A DNA stretch of 64,000 bases from Ophioderma brevispina (taxonomy: Eukaryota > Echinodermata > Ophiuroidea > Amphilepidida > Ophiodermatidae): NCBI GenBank assembly GCA_023653785.1, contig JAMKCH010011823.1, positions 34,466 to 98,465 on the forward strand. The letters run 5' to 3'. This document shows positions 49,014 to 60,421 of the stretch, one piece after another (position 1 is the stretch's first letter; the number at the start of each line of letters is the position of its first letter). A program made the translations under genes and the position numbers. The notes beneath the pieces were generated by a model that was not told where the DNA came from, did not search any database, and saw only the letters and a program-made list of their open reading frames with translations.

Positions 49014-50444
49014 AACCTAACTGTCTACACTAGCTGAAAAGCCCATGCCAATATCTACCCTATGTTTTGAACAGACAGTCAAATTATTAATTGTGTAGAC
49101 TAGGCTTATGATGTCCAGAAACACATCTTGTTTATAAGTCATGCTCTAGTGAGGCAATCAGATCCAGACAAATCATGCCTGTGTTTTGTTCATTAAAGCT
49201 ATCAAACTAACAAAAAACAAAGAATTTCTCTTTAAACATTAATGATGCACACACTACTGTGGATTGCATTCATTTGAATGTGTGCTATAAAACCTGAAAT
49301 TTGTTAAAGTAACTTAATTTTCCAACAGAAAGTAAAATTTAGTATGTGCTATAATAAAAGAAAAAAAAAGTCATCTCCAGAGGATATGTTTTCATGTTGT
49401 AGTATGACTCTCTGCTGAATCAATTTGCTTAACCCAGATATGTCTCTTTGTTGATTTTTCAACACTGTATTCATTTCATGAAACTAACGGTCTAGACGTG
49501 ATTATTGTTGTGACTACGAGGAATGAAATCCCTGCTTGAATTGGAAATCTCCCTGCATTCTTACACCATTATTCACTGTCTGTGGTGTAGCCCATAGGCT
49601 CATTAGACATGCAAAAACTCATTACCGGGAGTGTGTCACTCATTACGCTCTTTTGTTTTAATCATTAGATTGGAATATTAAGCCTTACCAAATAGGTGTA
49701 GACCTACTGTTGGTATTTTCCATAAATATACCATGCTTCTTGCTGGCATGCAGTCTAGCAGACTGTTGGCAGATATTTTCTTGAGGTACTCAAGTCATTT
49801 ATGTCATTAAGTCAATAATAAAATTACAATTTGCAACCAAAATTGTAATACAGAGATTAGTGCAGGACCTGGAGGTTCTCAACTTGGTAAGGACATGCTC
49901 CTACATTAGCCTGGAATAGAGCCATATATATCTATTTTTTAAAAAAATCTGCCAAAAATGGGAGTCACGGTTGGACCTAAGTGGAGTTCCACAAACTTAA
50001 TCTTCCTCATGAAAAAAAAACCTGTAAAAATATCCCATTGGGTCTGGTGCAATGTTACATGATTTCCTTAATATTTTTATTCATTTGCTCAGAATGGTGC
50101 TCTGTGCTTCTGTACCCAAGTTGCAGATTTTGGGCCAAATTTTATGCAGATTTGCATTTTTTTAATCAAAATTGTCTGGCATTAACAATTTGAGAAATTT
50201 TAGCTCCATATTGAGGAATATGACCTGATTTTGAAAATTTAAAAATAAAGTAACTATACTCTGACTTTCAAGCCCAATTGTTTTGTTTTTTGTTACTAAA
50301 TTATGCACTATAAAGTTGCAGTGAATTTTATACTCCATACCAAAAAATAAATGAGTGCAAAACACCTTCAGTTTAATTCTCGGTGCAAGTATGCTGGGCC
50401 ACTAGAACCCAACAAGAATGGAATTAGCTGTAATCACATTGGAG
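49014..50444. other. Unassigned non-coding DNA
   Basis: AT-rich, with frames under 75 codons and no recognised feature. Confidence 0.4.
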
Positions 50445-50714
50445 GGTATTCTGAAAGGAGTCTAACTTTAGACCTGGGTTTAAACCAGAGTTAGTCCTAC
50501 ATGGGTGGACCTTTTTCCTTTCAAAATACTGTGGAAGTTAAATGTAACGGGTGAGAAAATTCCTCATGGATGGGCTGGAATGGCCCAACCATGAAGAATT
50601 TTTTGCACCCATTACAGCACATTTTTAGAGTATGTTGTATGGAAAAAAGTCCACTCATGTAGGACTAACCCTGATTTAAACCCGGGTCTAAAGTTAGACT
50701 CCTTTCAGAATACC
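50445..50714. mobile_element. 270-bp MITE with 66-bp TIRs
   Basis: The left GGTATTCTGAAAGGAGTCTA, ACTTTAGACCTGGGTTTAAA, GTTAGTCCTACATG.GTGGAC is inverted at the right with only a few mismatches (CATGTAGGACTAACCCTGAT, then CGGGTCTAAAGTTAGACTCC, TTTCAGAATACC). The two arms lie about 140 bp apart. No coding capacity; superfamily unknown. Confidence 0.85.
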
Positions 50715-50867
50715 AACCATTGAAAATAGATTGCAAATGTTTCTTAGGACTTAGGTTATGTGGTCATGCATATTGTGAATTTGAGTTTTCACAAACACAT
50801 TTGATCAAATTTGACTCAAAATATTTTAGGTATTGCTTCTTTCATTCACAACGCAGTGCTACATGTA

Positions 50868-51084
50868 CTGTCATCCAGGTGCGGCACCAGGGTAAAATCA
50901 TAGGAGGGGCAAAACATCATAGGGGGCGAAACATCATAGGGGGGCGAAACAGTACAAAATGAACTCATTTTGGTTAAAAACCCCTAATTTTTGCGCAAAA
51001 CCCCCTGTTTTTCCTAAATTTTGAAAATCTCGGGGGGCAGCTGCCCCACCCCGCCACCCCCCTGGCGCCGCCCCTGCTGTCATC
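50868..51084. mobile_element. hAT-type element with exact 8-bp target duplication
   Basis: The element body 50876-51076 starts CAGGTGCGGCACCAGGG and ends CCTGGCGCCGCCCCTG, an imperfect TIR of the hAT type. CTGTCATC stands directly before and directly after it (50868-50875 and 51077-51084). The interior has three CATAGGGGGGCGAAAC-like repeats and a CAGCTGCCCC core. Only 201 bp, so it depends on a transposase elsewhere. Confidence 0.9.
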
Positions 51085-51881
51085 AATCATATTTTTTGAT
51101 GGGTAGTATGTGTGCTATTCCTAAAGTCTATCACATAATAATTGCAATTTTATGAAAGGGTTACCCCAATGATTCATCTGTCATAAATTAATCATTTGAA
51201 TTATTTTTGGCAGGATACTAGTTGCACATCTAATTTTAGTACAATATTTAACTCTCTATATAAGTCATACGTGCATTTTAAGTCTTATCTTTTCAACATT
51301 TATTTGTACATGTATAGCAGACATATTATTATACTGAGTTGACTGTACTAATAGGGTAACCATCATTGTTGCTAAAAAAGTGAGACCAGTGTATGGTATA
51401 AAGGAAACCCATGTCTCCAAAGTCTTGTGGGCAAAGACAGACATCCAGCATGAACTCTATAACAGTCCTAAATGTTAAAATGCACTGGTGCACTGTGCAG
51501 AGAGGTTACTGTAAAGTGGTAATTTTCCCATGTGTAATTTTTTGCGCTAATGAATAGTTAGCATTTTCAATTGTTCTTAAATTTGCTTTTTTTCAGCTAC
51601 AATGTATCCTACATAGACTTGCACACAAAAGAAACATTTTTGCATGTTCTTAATTTTGCGCATGCTCAAAAGTAGTGGATACCGGCTGCGCCAGCATACA
51701 CTACTCAAAATATTGGACTGCCCATCCAATATGACATGATATTAGATAGGCAAAACAACAAATCCTATCTTTTATTCTCTAAATAATGATCAGTTCATGG
51801 AGTTTTGTCTAATCATATTTCTCCTATCAAAATAAATGTTTATGAATAGAATAATAAAAAAAAAGGATAAAGTGTGTTGTA
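51085..51881. other. Unassigned non-coding DNA
   Basis: AT-rich, nothing recognised. Confidence 0.4.
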
Positions 51882-52322
51882 TTTGTTTTAAATACTGCTC
51901 CTCGATCAGAAAATCATAATAAACATTTATGTACACAAAAATTCACTTCAAATTACTAAGAAATTGTAATACTTTCTCAATTTGTTTTGGGAGCACACTT
52001 TTTTTTTTATCTTCATATGTTTTTATTCATCAGCAAAATCATCACAATTAAAAAAAAAAATATATAAAAAAGAGACATTGGAATCAGAAAAAAAATCACA
52101 AAAATAGCAGCAAAAGAAAAAAAAATAACAATATACATAACAGATAGTACAAGAAGCAAACCCTAAAATATAACACAGATGTAAAAAAAAAAAAAAAAAA
52201 AAATTTGTTTTAAATACTGCTCCTCGATCAGAAAATCATAATAAACATTTATGTACACAAAAATTCACTTCAAACTACTAAGAAATTGTAATACTTTCTC
52301 AATTTGTTTTGGGAGCACACTT
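51882..52322 (+). repeat. 119-bp direct duplication around an A-rich spacer
   Basis: 51882-52000 and 52204-52322 are both 119 bp and differ at one base (AAATTACTAAG against AAACTACTAAG). The 203-bp spacer starts with a T tract and ends in a long A tract, and is otherwise A-rich with no element recognised. Either a 322-bp unit was tandemly duplicated, or an insertion with poly(A) created an unusually long target duplication. The single mismatch means the event is recent. Confidence 0.85.
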
Positions 52323-52621
52323 GTTTCAGATTGCAGCATGCTGCAAGCTTTTGTGCACTTATATTGGCTCTACCAACAACACTGCCACTCTAACTTAATA
52401 TTGATAGGTGTCTTGGGAATCAGGCCCTATTATTAAATCAAGTATAAATTATTGTGGAAGGCCCAGGTTGGTTCCATTTCTGGGCAAACTTGTCCATTTC
52501 TCTGCCATTTCGACAATGTTGAGGAAAAAGACTAGTTATTGCTCACCACGTCACCTAGAGTACTAAGTAGTTTCTTGAAGTCTTATAGCAAACATATGTT
52601 GGTACCATTACCTGTATGCAA

Positions 52622-53064
52622 AGAGAATAAAAAAAAAAATTGTGCATGAAAAAACACAAAATTTGACCCTGACCTGTACTCAACTGTGACGCAGTTGATG
52701 TTTCCATGATCTACATATTTTTGACTTTCTATGTTGAAAAGATGAAGGAATTTGGTGAAGAAATGAGGTAGATATGAAAGATTTTCTTGACTGATCCATT
52801 TGTACCCCGATTCCAATGGGATTCACACAGTTAAGCTGGTTTTCAGTTCAATTATTTTGTCTGAATGTGGTGACCAAGTCTTTCTGGATCAGCTGTGAAA
52901 ATCTTTCATATCTACCTCATTTCTTCACCAAATTACGTCATTTTTTCAGCACAAAATGTCGAAAATATGCAAACCATGAAAACATCAACCGCGTCATAGT
53001 TGAGTAAACAGGTCAGGGTCAAATTTTGTGTTTTTTCATGCACAATTTTTTTTGATTCACTCTC
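52622..53064. mobile_element. Long inverted-repeat element, about 440 bp
   Basis: The left arm AAAAAATTGTGCATGAAAAA, ACACAAAATTTGACCCTGAC, then GATGTTTCCATG and GAAGAAATGAGGTAGATATG pairs with CATATCTACCTCATTTCTTC, then CATGAAAACATCAACCG, GTCAGGGTCAAATTTTGTG and TGCACAATTTTTT on the right. Arms are about 170 bp with modest divergence. Non-coding. Confidence 0.75.
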
Positions 53065-53365
53065 TATAGATAAAAAGTGCTTTTCTTATACTTTGGCCAT
53101 CCCTGCAAGCCTGGTGCAATCAATGGGCTTACTCAATCTTAAAGCCCAGATACTAGAAAACCCTATTGATATGAAACAACTCATATGTCAAAATGGTTCA
53201 TATTGAGGCGACACCAGGGATTGGCTTTTATGACTAAAAAGTGCGTAATTTATGCTAAAAAGGGCATGCATTCTAGGTCAGCAACTGTTAGTCTCATCAA
53301 ATTAGTAATTGGCAATATAGAAAGCAAAGTAATATACACTGATTGAACTGTACAGCAGAACTAAT

Positions 53366-53684
53366 GGTCAGCCCCAAAGGGTGTTTTGAATCAATCCCAT
53401 GATGCATAGCAATGTGCCTATACCATACTGTACTAAACACATAAACACATGTCAGTACTTAGGGATAAAAAGTGTACAAGAAGCTACAGGACAACAAAAT
53501 ATTTCATGACCATGCTAAAAATTCCCTAAGTACTAATACTTTGGGGGCAAAAATGAGTGTAAAAATCAGGGTTTTTATGTGTTAAGAAAAGGATTTTTTG
53601 TGGGATCACATGACTTTATTGAGGTGAAATTTCCCAAAACTGGTGCATTGTGGGATTGACTCAATACACCCTCTAGGTCAGCCC
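53366..53684. mobile_element. MITE with 9-bp target duplication (Mutator-like)
   Basis: The body 53375-53675 starts CAAAGGGTGTTTTGAATCAA, TCCCAT and ends TGGGATTGACTCAATACACC, CTCTA. GGTCAGCCC flanks it on both sides (53366-53374 and 53676-53684). A 9-bp duplication fits Mutator-like elements (8 bp would fit hAT, but the ends are not hAT-like). A second copy starts at the very end of the window. Confidence 0.8.
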
Positions 53685-54722
53685 ACTACAGCATCTTGGA
53701 CCACAAAATCACAGAACTATACAATTTTACTGCGCTAATTGAACCTCATAAAATGTTCAGTCCATTGTAATTATTCCTAGTGTATTATGAAGCTATGAAG
53801 TAAAATTTTAGTGATCCCTTAAGGCTTCTCAGCAAACTCCAGCAGTTTGAAAAAAATGTTGTAATCGTTCAGTGTTCATGATATGGGACCTGAATTCATC
53901 TGTGGATGAAATGAATGTAGCTGTTGTTTATTGTCATACTAAAGGAGCAATTGTCTCGAGATCTTCCGGTTGCTTATTTGTGAAAAAAGGTTAAAGATGT
54001 GACATCTTAATTCAATAGTCTCACCATTTTCCTTGAAGGCACTAGCAATGATTTGCTTGACAATAAAATGCATCTAATATAAGGTTTAGGCAATTTTAGA
54101 GCAAGCATGCGTGTGCAATACATGATAAACTGTGAAAATGGTAACAAAATGTGGACAATCCTTAAGGAGTCAAAATCTGCCATTTAAAGGTCCATGGTCG
54201 GATTGCTAGCCTTGTCCCCAGGGACACCAGATTTTACTGGAAGTGGTCAAAATTTTGGTATCAGAAGAAAGCTACTAATTTTCTCATTTACGCTCTGAAA
54301 TCTTTGGGCTAAAGGATGTTTGGTTTGGATGTTATGAGCAAAAATATGCCACATTTTGGTCAACCAATATTAATTTTACACAGTACTCTATGGGGATTAC
54401 AAAACCACGTTTTTAGCTCTCACTTCAAAACGGGTTGAAATATCGGTGCGGAACTTTACAGATGGGGTTTTGGGGTGAAGGCCATTCTATCAAGATTAAA
54501 AGTTTATAGACTTAATCGGGTCAAGTCCCTCCATCTAAGATGTCCATAATGCAAGCCAAGATAGCAAATTGGAAAGCAGGTATCTGTATTCTATGTACCT
54601 CTCTGCCCATTATTCAAAATGAGCGTTCTGATGGTCAAGTTTTTATTGCCATTATTCTGCAATAATGGGTCCCGAATGCATTTTCTCTTTTTTTGCAAAA
54701 AATATAAAAAATTTTATATAAT
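53685..54722. other. Unassigned non-coding DNA
   Basis: A TTTAAAGGTCCATGGTCGGA sequence near 54184 looks like a left end of another TTAA-type repeat; no right end was found. No gene. Confidence 0.4.
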
Positions 54723-54876
54723 AGAAATAAAGGGTTTGCAGTATTATTTATGGGCCAAATTATCCTTGCATGGAAAAATAAAATAAGGACTCGGCTGCGC
54801 CTCGTCCATTATTTCTTTTTTTCCGACCTCGGCACATATTCGCCCATAAAGGATACGGCATCACCCTTTATTTCTT
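54723..54876. mobile_element. 154-bp inverted-repeat element
   Basis: AGAAATAAAGGGT...TTTATGGGC at the left is inverted at the right as GCCCATAAAGGATACGGCAT, CACCCTTTATTTCT. The centre carries CTCGGCTGCGCCTCG. Arms about 45 bp with indels. Confidence 0.6.
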
Positions 54877-55184
54877 AAGTATATGATGGTGAGCAGCCAA
54901 CACCGTCATCACTACTTCACAAGTTACTTTGGCCTACTTTATTTTTTTTACTTCATTTATTTGGATATACCATATTGTCTGCAGCAAGTGCTCCTGGGGG
55001 AATTTTTTTCCAAAGGGGCATTTATTATAGGTCATTTGCTCAGTAATATTTTCATTGCAAACCATAGCCTCTGCCTGCACCATCTGGAATACCCTGGTGC
55101 TCCTGCACAAAAATGATAGATGTTTGAACAAGCTCATCAACATCAGCAATGTCTGCATCCACACCTGTATGAAAATAGTATATG
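54877..55184. other. Unassigned non-coding DNA
   Basis: Overlapping short frames on both strands (54883-55116 plus, 54934-55164 minus) without a domain. This is the unique left flank of the 890-bp tandem repeat. Confidence 0.4.
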
Positions 55185-57633
55185 CCCACTAAAACGGTAC
55201 GTCTATTTAACACACTTTACAAAGAGAGGCAATTTCGACAAAAATCTACACTTGTCATAAATATCTACACTTTAATTTGACAACATACTCTGTGAGTTGT
55301 GCACATATTATCCGGTTTCAGGCTGACAAATCTGCCACTAATTTTGCAGTCACGATTGTTAATTATCAGTGTATACTTGCATGTATGGCAGGATTTTGGG
55401 TACTTGCTAGGAACATTTGATCAAAAAATAACGAGGGGGAATTTATTAGAGGGGAGCATTTATCACACACAATATGCAATTTGTGAAGCATTATGGGTAT
55501 GCAGAACTTCACTGATGGCGACTTCAAAACTGCTACACATTTGTTTAAAGGTGGTATACAGATCTGCTCGGATATTGCTTTAAAGGAGCAATTCTGGAAT
55601 AAGGGGCACTGCCCTTTGTGGCAGAAATATTGCAAATGTGATGGAATAAAGCCAAAAGGAATTATGGGATGGAATCAAAGTCGGTGCTTATAAAGCTGTG
55701 ATACATGGGTACAGGAAAAACAGTATTGCCTGGCTGCTGGTCAGTCAGCTAGAGAGATGAAGAATTTGTATTGATAAAATGTTTCTTTTTTTAATAGAAA
55801 TAAGTTGGAAAAAACAAGGGCATCAGGAAATAGAAGTATTTAAAAGATCTACAATCCGGGAAAAAATGGTTAGAACATAATGCACGTCTCTTTGAAAAAT
55901 GTTCCCCTCTCTCCCCTATTCAATGTTGAGCCACCTCATGTACTCAAAATCCTTGTCACTTCTCCCAACATTGATTGATAGGGGGTGGGGAAGGATAGGT
56001 TTGAGAGACACGTTCTCGCCTTCATTTAAAACTTGACATCAGTCAAAAACAACTAAAAAAAAAAAAAAAAAAAACCCACTAAAACGGTACGTCTATTTAA
56101 CACACTTTACAAAGAGAGGCAATTTCGACAAAAATCTACACTTGTCATAAATATCTACACTTTAATTTGACAACATACTCTGTGAGTTGTGCACATATTA
56201 TCCGGTTTCAGGCTGACAAATCTGCCACTAATTTTGCAGTCACGATTGTTAATTATCAGTGTATACTTGCATGTATGGCAGGATTTTGGGTACTTGCTAG
56301 GAACATTTGATCAAAAAATAACGAGGGGGAATTTATTAGAGGGGAGCATTTATCACACACAATATGCAATTTGTGAAGCATTATGGGTATGCAGAACTTC
56401 ACTGATGGCGACTTCAAAACTGCTACACATTTGTTTAAAGGTGGTATACAGATCTGCTCGGATATTGCTTTAAAGGAGCAATTCTGGAATAAGGGGCACT
56501 GCCCTTTGTGGCAGAAATATTGCAAATGTGATGGAATAAAGCCAAAAGGAATTATGGGATGGAATCAAAGTCGGTGCTTATAAAGCTGTGATACATGGGT
56601 ACAGGAAAAACAGTATTGCCTGGCTGCTGGTCAGTCAGCTAGAGAGATGAAAGAATTTGTATTGATAAAATGTTTCTTTTTTTAATAGAAATAAGTTGGA
56701 AAAAACAAGGGCATCAGGAAATAGAAGTATTTAAAAGATCTACAATCCGGGAAAAAATGGTTAGAACATAATGCACGTCTCTTTGAAAAATGTTCCCCCT
56801 CTCTCCCCTATTCAATGTTGAGCCACCTCATGTACTCAAAATCCTTGTCACTTCTCCCAACATTGATTGATAGGGGGTGGGGAAGGATAGGTTTGAGAGA
56901 CACGTTCTCGCCTTCATTTAAAACTTGACATCAGTCAAAAACAACTAAAAAAAAAAAAAAAAAAAACCCACTAAAACGGTACGTCTATTTAACACACTTT
57001 ACAAAGAGAGGCAATTTCGACAAAAATCTACACTTGTCATAAATATCTACACTTTAATTTGACAACATACTCTGTGAGTTGTGCACATATTATCCGGTTT
57101 CAGGCTGACAAATCTGCCACTAATTTTGCAGTCACGATTGTTAATTATCAGTGTATACTTGCATGTATGGCAGGATTTTGGGTACTTGCTAGGAACATTT
57201 GATCAAAAAATAACGAGGGGGAATTTATTAGAGGGGAGCATTTATCACACACAATATGCAATTTGTGAAGCATTATGGGTATGCAGAACTTCACTGATGG
57301 CGACTTCAAAACTGCTACACATTTGTTTAAAGGTGGTATACAGATCTGCTCGGATATTGCTTTAAAGGAGCAATTCTGGAATAAGGGGCACTGCCCTTTG
57401 TGGCAGAAATATTGCAAATGTGATGGAATAAAGCCAAAAGGAATTATGGGATGGAATCAAAGTCGGTGCTTATAAAGCTGTGATACATGGGTACAGGAAA
57501 AACAGTATTGCCTGGCTGCTGGTCAGTCAGCTAGAGAGATGAAAGAATTTGTATTGATAAAATGTTTCTTTTTTTAATAGAAATAAGTTGAAAAAACAAG
57601 GGCATCAGGAAATAGAAGTATTTAAAAGATCTA
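55185..57633 (+). repeat. Tandem repeat of an 890-bp unit, 2.75 copies, poly(A) junctions
   Basis: Copies start with CCCACTAAAACGGTACG at 55185, 56075 and 56967. Periods are 890 and 892 bp. The first two copies end in about 20 A residues directly before the next CCCACT; the third stops after TTTAAAAGATCTA near 57633 and lacks the last quarter. Differences are a handful of single-base length changes (for example ATGAAG/ATGAAAG, TTCCCC/TTCCCCC). Near each full unit's end lies an internal inverted pair (CCCCTATTCAATGTTG with CAACATTGATTGATAGGGG). Frames of 94, 89 and 66 codons repeat exactly in every copy, have no domain, and are not called as genes. Confidence 0.95.
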
Positions 57634-58153
57634 GAAGATATTCCAAGTCAATAGATCGGGACCTCACAAGATTTCTGTTAAAACAATGACATCGTTCTAG
57701 CACTCGGGAGTGTGATTAATGGGAAGTTCATCGTACACTAGCCATGGAAGGAGACTTGTACAAAATCTCAATTGTTTTGCTTATTTAGATGACAGCTAAG
57801 ATATTTGAAGAGATTGTGTCAAAATGAGTAGACTATTAATATAAAGTGACTATCCAACTACTGGATTTAGCTACCCAATAGTCATCTACTAAATCATATT
57901 TCAAAATAATGTATTATGCATGATGTAACACACTCGGCCAAAATAGGAAGTCGTCCCTGAACATCTTCATTTATCACTCGAGGGTAACACTTTATGAAAA
58001 GCTAAAAGCAAAGACGTGTTTGCTTTTATTCATTAAAAATTCAATAATAAAATGTGCAGTAGGAATAAATTTCCACCGAATTACAAGTTACTGATGTACT
58101 TCAAGAAATTGACAGTTTGACACCTAAATATGTCCATTGGTTAAGCACTGTTG
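57634..58153. other. Unassigned non-coding DNA
   Basis: Right flank of the tandem repeat; nothing recognised. Confidence 0.4.
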
Positions 58154-58449
58154 CAGGGACAGATTCAAGGAAAAGGGCATGGTAGGCAAATTTGTTTGGG
58201 GCCCCCTATGTGGCAAGTCATGTCCATAGGCCCCCTGTTTGTGAGTTTGGAGATTTTAGTATAAGCCATACACTCCATTATTGACAGTTTTAAGCAGTGA
58301 GAAGGAATCTGCTATTTAGATATTAAACATGCTATCAGAACTGAGAGATTTTTTAAAGAATAAAAGGAAAACCAAGGGGAAAAATCAGACAGGGCCCAGG
58401 AGTAGGGGGCCTGGTAGGCAACTACCTGCCATGCTTAAATCTGCTCCTG
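58154..58449. mobile_element. hAT-like element, about 296 bp
   Basis: The left end CAGGGACAGATTCAAGG is inverted at the right as CTTAAATCTGCTCCTG. Just inside are GGCATGGTAGGCAA and CCTGGTAGGCAACTACCTGC, and GGGGCCCCCTA / AGTAGGGGGCCTGG. The general CAGG...CAGATTTAAG form is common in hAT remnants. The 8-bp flanks match only in part, so the target duplication is not secure. Confidence 0.6.
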
Positions 58450-58798
58450 TAGTTCTGTTTAGAGTATCGTAATAACTGACAATTCACAGGATAGCAATAA
58501 TCTTTTGTTTTAAATTTTTACAATACTTTGCTTTTAGAAATTTGTTGTAATTTCAAGGAAATTTTAATTGTTTCAGGTAATGTTTTAAGGAACAGGAGCA
58601 AACAGTAGTCATTATTTACACTTAATATGGTTCTCTTTTCTAAACTTATGTCACTGGTGACATTATTGCATATTTAATGAGTTAATTTGCATAATTAAAG
58701 CAAAAATAGAAAATATGTACAATTTATGTCTGTGATAAATTTGCTCTCATATCCAAAATATTGAACTGATTAACATGAAATTTGGAGTAAGGACCCTT

Positions 58799-59120
58799 TA
58801 TAATAATACCGACATTTATATAGCACCTTTTCCACAGGATACAAAGCGCTGTTGCCTATTATTATTACGCTGCCTTCAGGAAATCGTCACAATCATTTCG
58901 CTTCACCTAGGCCGGCAGCCTGCCAAGAGCGCACATGCCTATCAGCACGGTAGATTGTACATATCCCCATAACAGCTCCCCTGATTTTGCTTGGGTTGAC
59001 GAAGCAAGTGAGGTAAAGTGCCTTGCCCAAGTGCACAACACATTGGCCACAGCGGGGCTCGAACCCACAACCTTTGGATCATGAGTCGGCAGTCATATCC
59101 ACTGGACCACATGTGCCCTT
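58799..59120 (-). mobile_element. tRNA-derived SINE, Deu/V-type tail
   Basis: On the minus strand the 5' part (59120 to about 59044) has an A-box-like TGGTCCAGTGGAT and a B-box GGTTCGAGCCC, then CAATGTGTTGTGCACTTGGG, CAAGGCACTTTACCTCAC in the body. The 3' end has GCGCTTTGTATCC, then AAAAGGTGCTATATAAATGT, CGGTATTATTATAA. The tail form CGCTATATAAATG plus ATT repeats is that of Deu-domain and V-type SINEs. CCCTTT at each side may be the remaining target duplication. About 320 bp, transcribed if active by RNA polymerase III from the internal boxes. Confidence 0.8.
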
Positions 59121-59979
59121 TGGTAGTAAACAGGTCAAAGTTATAAATGGAAAGTTACGTATAAGAATATGCTTGTTGTAACTGGTCGTCTGCAAGCTCC
59201 AAAAGCAACATATTATGTGAAAAGCACTTTTAAAACTGTTTTAGTATGATGTTGTAAATTATAAATTTTCAAAAAATGAATGCTCCTTTAATAATGAAAT
59301 ATGTAGTTTTGCCTTTGCTATATTCTTCATATTAAATCTGTATTATTTGGAGTTTATTTAATGTATAAAGGCATCTTTGAATCAAAATAATATAACACAA
59401 GCAGCTGTAACTGTAAATTCTTGGAAACATTTCTAACAGCTTGTAATGAAAGGTTGTGTGTGTGTGAGCGAGAATTTCCAATCCTGATATTTGGCTGTTT
59501 TTCAGCAGTGAAATGTTTCCTTGCCCAAGGAAGATTTCACTTGCTCTGTTGAATAATTACTCAGATAAGCTCCACTTGTGCCGGTTTTTGATATGCTAAC
59601 AAGAATCATGTACTTGCATAGTTTAGATCAACAATCTGGATCAACCATGTACTCGGTATAGTTAGCACTGTCTCCCGATCCCTAGTCGTGTCTTGGGGGT
59701 CCGGAAGGGGAACAATATTGTATTTCCATTGTAGAAGCATGGAATACACATAGTTTCTCATACATTCACTAATTAGGTTCAACATTACAATTTCTTTTAA
59801 AAGTGGCATTGAGACTAGATATAGAAGTGAATTTCTTATTAACCGATTACTGGTGACAGCATTTTAACTACTCGTTAATGCTCTAGTATATTCTAGAATA
59901 AGGAGGCTGGTTTGTTAGAGTCTGGTTTCTTGGTCATACTCAAATAGTTCCTATAAGGTCGGAAATTGCATAATTGTGC
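59121..59979. other. Unassigned non-coding DNA
   Basis: Short GT run near 59455; no gene recognised. Confidence 0.4.
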
Positions 59980-60312
59980 AGCAGTGTGATTATGGAATTT
60001 CTCCTCGCTCCCATCCATTGCGTAAAATGTGTAGGTGTATGCAATGGGTGTCCGGCGCCTCTTGGTTCAGAGAGTCATGTAAAGCTGTTGGTCCTGTGTA
60101 TCAGGGGAGTCATTCCTGAACACGTAAAAAGTTGCAGACTTTATCGAAAAGAGTAGGGAACCATCCCGGGTCTGTTACCTGCACACATTACTCTAGGTAC
60201 CAGGGTCCCTTCCAACACACTAGGCCAGCGTGGAAGGGTAGGCCTAAATCCAGCATGGAAACATGTTGAGGCTTTTGTCCAACAGTGGACGGACATGGGC
60301 TGATGATGATGT
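59980..60312 (+). mobile_element. RTE-type LINE or SINE 3' tail
   Basis: The 3' end reads GCCAGCGTGGAAGGGTAGGC, then TTGAGGCTTTTGTCCAACAG, TGGACGGACATGGGCTGATG, ATGATG. This arrangement, an AACAGTGGACGG.. block followed by a TGATGATG run, is the typical end of RTE-clade LINEs and of SINEs that borrow it. Upstream parts (GGGTGTCCGGCGCC, GGGAGTCATTCCTGAACACG) look like the body of such a SINE. The 5' limit is uncertain. No reverse transcriptase frame is present. Confidence 0.65.
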
Positions 60313-60421
60313 GTGAAATATAATCCACTACAAATGGTATTCAGCATTCTAATTGCTAACAACCATTTCTTGTACTCATAAGAAATTACAGGATTATTAT
60401 TACATGGTTTGTAAACAACAT

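Noticed and set aside
55299..57475. Repeated frames of 94, 89 and 66 codons in each 890-bp unit
   Set aside because: They occur on both strands, have no domain, and are identical only because the DNA was recently duplicated.
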